Below are positions 33,406 to 44,515 of a stretch of 64,000 nt of DNA, piece by piece; position 1 is the first letter of the stretch; every line of letters begins with the position of its first letter. The notes beneath the pieces are model-generated. The model was given only the letters and a program-made list of their open reading frames with translations. It ran no database searches and was not told the DNA's origin. Source of the DNA: Prosopocoilus inquinatus. Lineage: Eukaryota > Arthropoda > Insecta > Coleoptera > Lucanidae. The stretch covers positions 62,990,713 to 63,054,712 of the forward strand of contig CM069871.1 of assembly GCA_036172665.1 (NCBI GenBank), in the 5' to 3' direction. Both the position numbers and the translations under genes were made by a program.

Positions 33406-35001
33406 GCGGTTTTCACTGCTGCGTAGCATTCGGCCAGCTGCATAATACAGATGCAGTTTCGACCTTCACACTCGATTGGAAAAGAAGTTTTCGCTTTGGA
33501 AAAATTGCTGTTTGTGGAGGAATTAAACGTTTCCCTCTCAGGAGAATGACGTTTTTCCACTGGTCATCCAGCGGAGAAAACAGCATCGTTCCATCTCTCT
33601 CCGTCTCTGAGTTATCCCGATTTTTCTGAAGGAAATTGGCGGAGGCGCCGGGTATGAATTTAAACAAGCATTATCTCCGGAACGGTTGGAGTTAGGAAGA
33701 TGCGGTTTTCACTGCTGCGTAGCATTCGGCAAGCTGCATAATACAGATGCAGTTTCGACCTTCACACTCGATTGGAAAAGAAGTTTTCGCTTTGGAAAAA
33801 TTGCTGTTTGTGGGGGAATTAAACCTTTTCCTCTCAGGGGAATGACGTTCTCCACTGGTCATCCAACGGAGAAAACAGCATGGTTCTATCTCTCTCCGTC
33901 TCTGGGTAATCGTGAGTTTTCTGAAAAAGATTGGCGGAGTCGCCTGGTATGAATTTAAACAAGCAATATCTCCGGAACGGTTGGAGTTAGGAAGATGCGG
34001 TTTTCACTGCTGCGTAGCATTCGGCAAGCTGCATAATACAGATGCAGTTTCGACCTTCACACTCGATTGGAAAAGAAGTTTTCGCTTTGGAAAAATTGCT
34101 GTTTGTGGGGGAATTAAACGTTTCCCTCTCAGGGGAATGACGTTCTCCACTGGTCATCCAACGGAGGAAACAGCATCGTTCCATCTCTCTCCGTCTCTGA
34201 GTAATCGCGATTTTTCTGAAAAAAATTGGCGGAGGCGCCGGGTATGAAATTAAACAAGCAATATCTCCGGAACGGTTGGAGTTAGGAAGATGCGGTTTTC
34301 ACTGCTGCGTAGCATTCGGCCAGCTGCATAATACAGATGCAGTTTCGACCTTCACACTCGATTGGAAAGGAAGTTTTCGCTTTGGAAAAATTGCTGTTTG
34401 TGGGGGAATTAAACGTTTCCCTCTCAGGGGAATGACGTTCTCCACTGGTCATCCAACGGAGGAAACAGCATCGTTCCATCTCTCTCCGTCTCTGAGTAAT
34501 CGCGATTTTTCTGAAAAAAATTGGCGGAGGCGCCGGGTATGAAATTAAACAAGCAATATCTCCGGAACGGTTGGAGTTAGGAAGATGCGGTTTTCACTGC
34601 TGCGTAGCATTCGGCCAGCTGCATAATACAGATGCAGTTTCGACCTTCACACTCGATTGGAAAAGAAGTTTTCGCTTTGGAAAAATTGCTGTTTGTGGGG
34701 GAATTAAACGTTTCCCTCTCAGGGGAATGACGTTCTCCACTGGTCATCCAACGGAGAAAACAGCATCGTTCTATCTCTCTCCGTCTCTGAATAATAGCGA
34801 TTTTTCTGAAAGAAATTGGCGGAGGCGCCGGGTATGAATTTAAACAAGCATTATCTCCGGAACGGTTGGAGTTAGGAAGACGCGGTTTTCACTGCTGCGT
34901 AGCATTCGGCTAGCTGCATAATACAGATGCAGTTTCGACCTTCACACTCGATTGGAAAAGAAGTTTTCGCTTTGGAAAAATTGCTGTTTGTGGGGGAATT
35001 A
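33406..35001 (+). repeat. Segmental copy I1 (partner 37832-39427)
   Basis: Offset is 4426 bp over about 1.6 kb. Shared markers are the 296-bp unit, then the aaacctttt/gcatggttc/gagtcgcctgg unit, then a ggcaagctg unit, and at the end ctctgaataatagcg. One difference was noticed (gattggaaaggaag in 34276 against gattggaaaagaag in 38702). Confidence 0.87.
33686..33980 (+). repeat. Subfamily unit with aaacctttt and gagtcgcctgg (representative)
   Basis: Linked changes are aaaccttttcctc, gcatggttctat, ctctgggtaatcgtgag, gaaaaagattgg and gagtcgcctggt, the last breaking the otherwise constant ggaggcgccggg block. Full members start at 33686, 38112, 50076, 54205 and 60404. The units at 19008 and 19893 have all but the gagtcgcctgg end, and 49189 has only the second half. 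Usually the unit follows a 296-bp subfamily unit, so the two move together. Confidence 0.9.
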
Positions 35002-37171
35002 AGCGTTTCCCTCTCAGGGGAATGACGTTCTCCACTGGTCATCCAACGGAGAAAACAGCATCGTTCCATCTCTCTCCGTCTCTGAGTAATCGCGATTTTT
35101 CTGAAAGAAATTGGCGGAGGCGCCGGGTATGAATTTAAACAAGCATTATCTCCGGAACGGTTGGAGTTAGGAAGATGCGGTTTTCACTGCTGCGTGTCAT
35201 TCGACCAGCTGCATAATACAGATGCAGTTTCGACCTTCACACTCGATTGGAAAAGAAGTTTTCGCTTTGGAAAAATTGCTGTTTGTGGGGGAATTAAACG
35301 TTTCCATCTCAGGAGAATGACGTCCTCCACTGGTCATCCAACGGAGAAAACAGCATCGTTCCATCTCTCTCCGTCTCTGAGTAATCGCGATTTTTCTGAA
35401 AAAAATTGGCGGAGGCGCCGGGTATGAAATTAAACAAGCAATATCTCCGGAACGGTTGGAGATAGGAAGATGCGGTTTTCACTGCTGCGTAGCATTCGGC
35501 CAGCTGCATAATACAGATGCAGTTTCGACCTTCACACTCGATTGGAAAAGAAGTTTTCGCTTTGGAAAAATTGCTGTTTGTGGGGGAATTAAACGTTTCC
35601 CTCTCAGGGGAATGACGTTCTCCACTGGTCATCCAACGGAGAAAACAGCATCGTTCCATCTCTCTCCGTCTCTGAGTAATAGCGATTTTTCTGAAAGAAA
35701 TTGGCGGAGGCGCCGGGTATGAATTTAAACAAGCAATATCTCCGGAACGGTTGGAGTTAGGAAGATGCGGTTTTCACTGCTGCGTAGCATTCGGCCAGCT
35801 GCATAATACAGATGCAGTTTCGACCTTCACACTCGATTGGAAAAGAAGTTTTCGCTTTGGAAAAATTGCTGTTTGTGGAGGAATTAAACGTTTCCCTCTC
35901 AGGGGAATGACGTTCTCCACTGGTCATCCAACGGAGAAAACAGCATCGTTCCATCTCTCTCCGTCTCTGAGTAATCGCGATTTTTCTGAAAAAAATTGGC
36001 GCTGGCGCCGGGTATGAAATTAAATAAGCAATATCTCCGGAACGGTTGGAGTTAGGAAGATGCGGTTTTCACTGCTGCGTAGCATTCGGCCAGCTGCATA
36101 ATACAGATGCAGTTTCGACCTTCACACTCGATTGGAAAGGAAGTTTTCGCTTTGGAAAAATTGCTGTTTGTGGGGGAATTAAACGTTTCCCTCTCAGGGG
36201 AATGACGTTCTCCACTGGTCATCCAACGGAGAAAACAGCATCGTTCCATCTCTCTCCGTCTCTGAGTAATCGCGATTTTTCTGAAAAAAATTGGCGGAGG
36301 CGCCGGGTATGAAATTAAACAAGCAATATCTCCGGAACGGTTGGAGTTAGGAAGATGCGGTTTTCACTGCTGCGTAGCATTCGGCCAGCTGCATAATACA
36401 GATGCAGTTTCGACCTTCACACTCGATTGGAAAAGAAGTTTTCGCTTTGGAAAAATTGCTGTTTGTGGGGGAATTAAACGTTTCCCTCTCAGGGGAATGA
36501 CGTTCTCCACTGGTCATCCAACGGAGGAAACAGCATCGTTCCATCTCTCTCCGTCTCTGAGTAATAGCGATTTTTCTGAAAGAAATTGGCGGAGGCGCCG
36601 GGTATGAATTTAAACAAGCATTATCTCCGGAACGGTTGGAGTTAGGAAGATGCGGTTTTCACTGCTGCGTAGCATTCGGCCAGCTGCATGATACGGATGC
36701 AGTTTCGACCTTCACACTCGATTGGAAAAGAAGTTTTCGCTTTGGAAAAATTGCTGTTTGTGGGGGAATTAAACGTTTCCCTCTCAGGGGAATGACGTTC
36801 TCCACTGGTCATCCAACGGAGAAAACAGCATCGTTCCATCTCTCTCCGTCTCTGAGTAATCGCGATTTTTCTGAAAAAAATTGGCGGAGGCGCCGGGTAT
36901 GAAATTAAACAAGCAATATCTCCGGAACGGTTGGAGTTAGGAAGATGCGGTTTTCACTGCTGCGTAGCATTCGGCCAGCTGCATAATACAGATGCAGTTT
37001 CGACCTTCACACTCGATTGGAAAAGAAGTTTTCGCTTTGGAAAAATTGCTGTTTGTGGGGGAATTAAACGTTTCCCTCTCAGGGGAATGACGTTCTCCAC
37101 TGGTCATCCAACGGAGGAAACAGCATCGTTCCATCTCTCTCCGTCTCTGAGTAATCGCGATTTTTCTGAAA
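34912..37171 (+). repeat. Segmental copy H1 (partner 41403-43662)
   Basis: About 2.26 kb at offset 6491. Shared rare markers are gttggagatagg (35456 and 41947), ggcgctggcgccggg (35751 and 42242) and catgatacgg (36636 and 43127). One difference was noticed, ctcagtggaatg in the second copy at about 42984. Confidence 0.88.
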
Positions 37172-37412
37172 AAAATTGGCGGAGGCGCCGGGTATGAAAT
37201 TAAACAAGCAATATCTCCGGAACGGTTGGAGTTAGGAAGATGCGGTTTTCACTGCTGCGTAGCATTCGGCCAGCTGCATAATACAGATGCAGTTTCGACC
37301 TTCACACTCGATTGGAAAAGAAGTTTTCGCTTTGGAAAAATTGCTGTTTGTGGGGGAATTAAACGTTTCCCTCTCAGGGGAATGACGTTCTCCACTGGTC
37401 ATCCAACGGAGG

Positions 37413-40400
37413 AAACAGCATCGTTCCATCTCTCTCCGTCTCTGAGTAATCGCGATTTTTCTGAAAGAAATTGGCGGAGGCGCCGGGTATGAATTTAAAC
37501 AAGCATTATCTCCGGAACGGTTGGAGTTAGGAAGATGCGGTTTTCACTGCTGCGTAGCATTCGGCCAGCTGCATAATACAGATGCAGTTTCGACCTTCAC
37601 ACTCGATTGGAAAAGAAGTTTTCGCTTTGGAAAAGTTGCTGTTTGTGGGGGAATTAAACGTTTCCCTCTCAGGGGAATGACGTTCTCCACTGGTCATCCA
37701 ACGGAGAAAACAGCATCGTTTCATCTCTCTCCGTCTCTGAGTAATCGCGATTTTTCTGAAAAAAATTGGCGGAGGCGCCGGGTATGAAATTAAATAAGCA
37801 ATATCTCCGGAACGGTTGGAGTTAGGAAGATGCGGTTTTCACTGCTGCGTAGCATTCGGCCAGCTGCATAATACAGATGCAGTTTCGACCTTCACACTCG
37901 ATTGGAAAAGAAGTTTTCGCTTTGGAAAAATTGCTGTTTGTGGAGGAATTAAACGTTTCCCTCTCAGGAGAATGACGTTTTTCCACTGGTCATCCAGCGG
38001 AGAAAACAGCATCGTTCCATCTCTCTCCGTCTCTGAGTTATCCCGATTTTTCTGAAGGAAATTGGCGGAGGCGCCGGGTATGAATTTAAACAAGCATTAT
38101 CTCCGGAACGGTTGGAGTTAGGAAGATGCGGTTTTCACTGCTGCGTAGCATTCGGCAAGCTGCATAATACAGATGCAGTTTCGACCTTCACACTCGATTG
38201 GAAAAGAAGTTTTCGCTTTGGAAAAATTGCTGTTTGTGGGGGAATTAAACCTTTTCCTCTCAGGGGAATGACGTTCTCCACTGGTCATCCAACGGAGAAA
38301 ACAGCATGGTTCTATCTCTCTCCGTCTCTGGGTAATCGTGAGTTTTCTGAAAAAGATTGGCGGAGTCGCCTGGTATGAATTTAAACAAGCAATATCTCCG
38401 GAACGGTTGGAGTTAGGAAGATGCGGTTTTCACTGCTGCGTAGCATTCGGCAAGCTGCATAATACAGATGCAGTTTCGACCTTCACACTCGATTGGAAAA
38501 GAAGTTTTCGCTTTGGAAAAATTGCTGTTTGTGGGGGAATTAAACGTTTCCCTCTCAGGGGAATGACGTTCTCCACTGGTCATCCAACGGAGGAAACAGC
38601 ATCGTTCCATCTCTCTCCGTCTCTGAGTAATCGCGATTTTTCTGAAAAAAATTGGCGGAGGCGCCGGGTATGAAATTAAACAAGCAATATCTCCGGAACG
38701 GTTGGAGTTAGGAAGATGCGGTTTTCACTGCTGCGTAGCATTCGGCCAGCTGCATAATACAGATGCAGTTTCGACCTTCACACTCGATTGGAAAAGAAGT
38801 TTTCGCTTTGGAAAAATTGCTGTTTGTGGGGGAATTAAACGTTTCCCTCTCAGGGGAATGACGTTCTCCACTGGTCATCCAACGGAGGAAACAGCATCGT
38901 TCCATCTCTCTCCGTCTCTGAGTAATCGCGATTTTTCTGAAAAAAATTGGCGGAGGCGCCGGGTATGAAATTAAACAAGCAATATCTCCGGAACGGTTGG
39001 AGTTAGGAAGATGCGGTTTTCACTGCTGCGTAGCATTCGGCCAGCTGCATAATACAGATGCAGTTTCGACCTTCACACTCGATTGGAAAAGAAGTTTTCG
39101 CTTTGGAAAAATTGCTGTTTGTGGGGGAATTAAACGTTTCCCTCTCAGGGGAATGACGTTCTCCACTGGTCATCCAACGGAGAAAACAGCATCGTTCTAT
39201 CTCTCTCCGTCTCTGAATAATAGCGATTTTTCTGAAAGAAATTGGCGGAGGCGCCGGGTATGAATTTAAACAAGCATTATCTCCGGAACGGTTGGAGTTA
39301 GGAAGACGCGGTTTTCACTGCTGCGTAGCATTCGGCTAGCTGCATAATACAGATGCAGTTTCGACCTTCACACTCGATTGGAAAAGAAGTTTTCGCTTTG
39401 GAAAAATTGCTGTTTGTGGGGGAATTAGACGTTTCCCTCTCAGGGGAATGACGTTCTCCACTGGTCATCCAACGGAGAAAACAGCATCGTTCCATCTCTC
39501 TCCGTCTCTGAGTAATCGCGATTTTTCTGAAAGAAATTGGCGGAGGCGCCGGGTATGAATTTAAACAAGCATTATCTCCGGAACGGTTGGAGTTAGGAAG
39601 ATGCGGTTTTCACTGCTGCGTAGCATTCGGCCAGCTGCATAATACAGATGCAGTTTCGACCTTCACACTCGATTGGAAAAGAAGTTTTCGCTTTGGAAAA
39701 ATTGCTGTTTGTGGGGGAATTAAGCGTTTCCCTCTCAGGGGAATGACGTTCTCCACTGGTCATCCAACGGAGAAAACAGCATCGTTCCATCTCTCTCCGT
39801 CTCTGAGTAATCGCGATTTTTCTGAAAGAAATTGGCGGAGGCGCCGGGTATGAATTTAAACAAGCATTATCTCCGGAACGGTTGGAGTTAGGAAGATGCG
39901 GTTTTCACTGCTGCGTGTCATTCGACCAGCTGCATAATACAGATGCAGTTTCGACCTTCACACTCGATTGGAAAAGAAGTTTTCGCTTTGGAAAAATTGC
40001 TGTTTGTGGGGGAATTAAACGTTTCCATCTCAGGAGAATGACGTCCTCCACTGGTCATCCAACGGAGAAAACAGCATCGTTCCATCTCTCTCCGTCTCTG
40101 AGTAATCGCGATTTTTCTGAAAAAAATTGGCGGAGGCGCCGGGTATGAAATTAAACAAGCAATATCTCCGGAACGGTTGGAGATAGGAAGATGCGGTTTT
40201 CACTGCTGCGTAGCATTCGGCCAGCTGCATAATACAGATGCAGTTTCGACCTTCACACTCGATTGGAAAAGAAGTTTTCGCTTTGGAAAAATTGCTGTTT
40301 GTGGGGGAATTAAACGTTTCCCTCTCAGGGGAATGACGTTCTCCACTGGTCATCCAACGGAGAAAACAGCATCGTTCCATCTCTCTCCGTCTCTGAGTAA

Positions 40401-41708
40401 TAGCGATTTTTCTGAAAGAAATTGGCGGAGGCGCCGGGTATGAATTTAAACAAGCAATATCTCCGGAACGGTTGGAGTTAGGAAGATGCGGTTTTCACTG
40501 CTGCGTAGCATTCGGCCAGCTGCATAATACAGATGCAGTTTCGACCTTCACACTCGATTGGAAAAGAAGTTTTCGCTTTGGAAAAATTGCTGTTTGTGGA
40601 GGAATTAAACGTTTCCCTCTCAGGGGAATGACGTTCTCCACTGGTCATCCAACGGAGAAAACAGCATCGTTCCATCTCTCTCCGTCTCTGAGTAATCGCG
40701 ATTTTTCTGAAAAAAATTGGCGGAGGCGCCGGGTATGAAATTAAACAAGCAATATCTCCGGAACGGTTGGAGTTAGGAAGATGCGGTTTTCACTGCTGCG
40801 TAGCATTCGGCCAGCTGCATAATACAGATGCAGTTTCGACCTTCACACTCGATTGGAAAAGAAGTTTTCGCTTTGGAAAAATTGCTGTTTGTGGGGGAAT
40901 TAAACGTTTCCCTCTCAGGGGAATGACGTTCTCCACTGGTCATCCAACGGAGAAAACAGCATCGTTCTATCTCTCTCCGTCTCTGAATAATAGCGATTTT
41001 TCTGAAAGAAATTGGCGGAGGCGCCGGGTATGAATTTAAACAAGCATTATCTCCGGAACGGTTGGAGTTAGGAAGACGCGGTTTTCACTGCTGCGTAGCA
41101 TTCGGCTAGCTGCATAATACAGATGCAGTTTCGACCTTCACACTCGATTGGAAAAGAAGTTTTCGCTTTGGAAAAATTGCTGTTTGTGGGGGAATTAGAC
41201 GTTTCCCTCTCAGGGGAATGACGTTCTCCACTGGTCATCCAACGGAGAAAACAGCATCGTTCCATCTCTCTCCGTCTCTGAGTAATCGCGATTTTTCTGA
41301 AAGAAATTGGCGGAGGCGCCGGGTATGAATTTAAACAAGCATTATCTCCGGAACGGTTGGAGTTAGGAAGATGCGGTTTTCACTGCTGCGTAGCATTCGG
41401 CCAGCTGCATAATACAGATGCAGTTTCGACCTTCACACTCGATTGGAAAAGAAGTTTTCGCTTTGGAAAAATTGCTGTTTGTGGGGGAATTAAGCGTTTC
41501 CCTCTCAGGGGAATGACGTTCTCCACTGGTCATCCAACGGAGAAAACAGCATCGTTCCATCTCTCTCCGTCTCTGAGTAATCGCGATTTTTCTGAAAGAA
41601 ATTGGCGGAGGCGCCGGGTATGAATTTAAACAAGCATTATCTCCGGAACGGTTGGAGTTAGGAAGATGCGGTTTTCACTGCTGCGTGTCATTCGACCAGC
41701 TGCATAAT
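37413..41708 (+). repeat. Segmental copy K1 (partner 59705-64000)
   Basis: At least 4296 bp match the end of the window at a constant offset of 22,292 bp, and I noticed no difference. The copy includes the join aaattaaataagc, the 296-bp unit (37816/60108), the aaacctttt unit (38112/60404) and the first six-unit repeat. Left flanks differ at 37412/59704 (gaggaaa against gagaaaa). The right end of the match is hidden by the window edge. Confidence 0.88.
38997..40766 (+). repeat. Six-unit higher-order repeat of 1770 bp, copy 1
   Basis: Units at 38997, 39292, 39587, 39882, 40177 and 40472 repeat in order at 40767-42536. Markers in order are ctctgaataatagcg, ggctagctg with gaattagacg, gaattaagcg, gtgtcattcgacc with gacgtcctcc, gttggagatagg, and tgtggaggaatt. 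The last unit differs: copy 2 ends in ggcgctggcgccggg as in 35751. Confidence 0.92.
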
Positions 41709-42536
41709 ACAGATGCAGTTTCGACCTTCACACTCGATTGGAAAAGAAGTTTTCGCTTTGGAAAAATTGCTGTTTGTGGGGGAATTAAACGTTTCCATCT
41801 CAGGAGAATGACGTCCTCCACTGGTCATCCAACGGAGAAAACAGCATCGTTCCATCTCTCTCCGTCTCTGAGTAATCGCGATTTTTCTGAAAAAAATTGG
41901 CGGAGGCGCCGGGTATGAAATTAAACAAGCAATATCTCCGGAACGGTTGGAGATAGGAAGATGCGGTTTTCACTGCTGCGTAGCATTCGGCCAGCTGCAT
42001 AATACAGATGCAGTTTCGACCTTCACACTCGATTGGAAAAGAAGTTTTCGCTTTGGAAAAATTGCTGTTTGTGGGGGAATTAAACGTTTCCCTCTCAGGG
42101 GAATGACGTTCTCCACTGGTCATCCAACGGAGAAAACAGCATCGTTCCATCTCTCTCCGTCTCTGAGTAATAGCGATTTTTCTGAAAGAAATTGGCGGAG
42201 GCGCCGGGTATGAATTTAAACAAGCAATATCTCCGGAACGGTTGGAGTTAGGAAGATGCGGTTTTCACTGCTGCGTAGCATTCGGCCAGCTGCATAATAC
42301 AGATGCAGTTTCGACCTTCACACTCGATTGGAAAAGAAGTTTTCGCTTTGGAAAAATTGCTGTTTGTGGAGGAATTAAACGTTTCCCTCTCAGGGGAATG
42401 ACGTTCTCCACTGGTCATCCAACGGAGAAAACAGCATCGTTCCATCTCTCTCCGTCTCTGAGTAATCGCGATTTTTCTGAAAAAAATTGGCGCTGGCGCC
42501 GGGTATGAAATTAAATAAGCAATATCTCCGGAACGG
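40767..42536 (+). repeat. Six-unit higher-order repeat of 1770 bp, copy 2
   Basis: Direct tandem copy of 38997-40766. Its second half is also the start of the match to 34912-37171, so this spot is where two different segmental patterns meet. Confidence 0.92.
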
Positions 42537-43662
42537 TTGGAGTTAGGAAGATGCGGTTTTCACTGCTGCGTAGCATTCGGCCAGCTGCATAATACAGATG
42601 CAGTTTCGACCTTCACACTCGATTGGAAAGGAAGTTTTCGCTTTGGAAAAATTGCTGTTTGTGGGGGAATTAAACGTTTCCCTCTCAGGGGAATGACGTT
42701 CTCCACTGGTCATCCAACGGAGAAAACAGCATCGTTCCATCTCTCTCCGTCTCTGAGTAATCGCGATTTTTCTGAAAAAAATTGGCGGAGGCGCCGGGTA
42801 TGAAATTAAACAAGCAATATCTCCGGAACGGTTGGAGTTAGGAAGATGCGGTTTTCACTGCTGCGTAGCATTCGGCCAGCTGCATAATACAGATGCAGTT
42901 TCGACCTTCACACTCGATTGGAAAAGAAGTTTTCGCTTTGGAAAAATTGCTGTTTGTGGGGGAATTAAACGTTTCCCTCTCAGTGGAATGACGTTCTCCA
43001 CTGGTCATCCAACGGAGGAAACAGCATCGTTCCATCTCTCTCCGTCTCTGAGTAATAGCGATTTTTCTGAAAGAAATTGGCGGAGGCGCCGGGTATGAAT
43101 TTAAACAAGCATTATCTCCGGAACGGTTGGAGTTAGGAAGATGCGGTTTTCACTGCTGCGTAGCATTCGGCCAGCTGCATGATACGGATGCAGTTTCGAC
43201 CTTCACACTCGATTGGAAAAGAAGTTTTCGCTTTGGAAAAATTGCTGTTTGTGGGGGAATTAAACGTTTCCCTCTCAGGGGAATGACGTTCTCCACTGGT
43301 CATCCAACGGAGAAAACAGCATCGTTCCATCTCTCTCCGTCTCTGAGTAATCGCGATTTTTCTGAAAAAAATTGGCGGAGGCGCCGGGTATGAAATTAAA
43401 CAAGCAATATCTCCGGAACGGTTGGAGTTAGGAAGATGCGGTTTTCACTGCTGCGTAGCATTCGGCCAGCTGCATAATACAGATGCAGTTTCGACCTTCA
43501 CACTCGATTGGAAAAGAAGTTTTCGCTTTGGAAAAATTGCTGTTTGTGGGGGAATTAAACGTTTCCCTCTCAGGGGAATGACGTTCTCCACTGGTCATCC
43601 AACGGAGGAAACAGCATCGTTCCATCTCTCTCCGTCTCTGAGTAATCGCGATTTTTCTGAAA
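41403..43662 (+). repeat. Segmental copy H2 (partner 34912-37171)
   Basis: Matches the earlier block at offset 6491. The private ctcagtggaatg lies at about 42981-42991. Confidence 0.88.
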
Positions 43663-44277
43663 GAAATTGGCGGAGGCGCCGGGTATGAATTTAAACAAGC
43701 ATTATCTCCGGAACGGTTGGAGTTAGGAAGATGCGGTTTTCACTGCTGCGTAGCATTCGGCCAGCTGCATAATACAGATGCAGTTTCGACCTTCACACTC
43801 GATTGGAAAAGAAGTTTTCGCTTTGGAAAAGTTGCTGTTTGTGGGGGAATTAAACGTTTCCCTCTCAGGGGAATGACGTTCTCCACTGGTCATCCAACGG
43901 AGGAAACAGCATCGTTCTATCTCTCTCCGTCTATGAGTAATAGCGATTTTTCTGAAAGAAATTGGCGGAGGCGCCGGGTATGAATTTAAATAAGCATTAT
44001 CTCCGGAACGGTTGGAGTTAGGAAGACGCGGTTTTCACTGCTGCGTAGCAATCGGCCAGCTGCATAATACAGATGCAGCTTCGACCTTCACACTCGATAG
44101 GAAAAGAAGTTTTCGCTTTGGATAAATTGCTGTTTGTGGGGGAATTAAACGTTTCCCTCTCAGGAGAATGACGTTCTCCACTGGTCATCCAACGGAGAAA
44201 ACAGCATCGTTCTATCTCTCTCTGTCTATGAATAATCGCGATTTTACTGAAAGAAATTGGCGGAGACGCCGGGTATG

Positions 44278-44307
44278 AATTTAAACAAGATATTGCTTGT
44301 TTAAATT
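44278..44307. repeat. Inverted repeat at cassette 5 left junction
   Basis: Same 12-bp perfect arms and atattg loop. Just before it the leading unit has a private cggagacgcc in place of cggaggcgcc. Confidence 0.92.
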
Positions 44308-44311
44308 TTTG

Positions 44312-44515
44312 CACGAGCACTCGCATGAGCTCTCGCACGAACATTCGCACGAGCACTCGCACGAGCACTCTTACGAGCATTCGCACGAGAACTCGCACGA
44401 GCACTCACACGAACATTCGCACGAGCACTTGCACGAACATTCTCACAAGCACTTGCACGAACACCCGCACGAGCACTCGCACGAGCACGAGCACTGGCAC
44501 AAACATTCGCACGAG
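44312..44515 (+). repeat. Cassette 5: 12-bp minisatellite, contracted to 204 bp
   Basis: Seventeen 12-bp units remain. The 60 bp missing relative to the other cassettes lie after the cacccg interruption, where cassette 1 has several consecutive plain units. Private changes include gagctctcg near the left end and cacaagcac inside. Just right of the border it has ataatatagatgcattttcgctc, shared only with cassette 6. Confidence 0.95.

Larger units (their letters stand above)
25130..44277 (+). repeat. Array segment 5: 65 units between cassettes 4 and 5
   Basis: This is the longest cassette-free stretch between cassettes. Units run from 25130 to 44012, with a 294-bp unit at 29260 and 296-bp units at 29849, 33390 and 37816. 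It contains the source or target of most long-range duplications: 26015-33389, 33406-35001, 34912-37171, 37413-41708 and the 1770-bp higher-order repeat. No gene, transposon or other sequence is seen. Confidence 0.93.
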
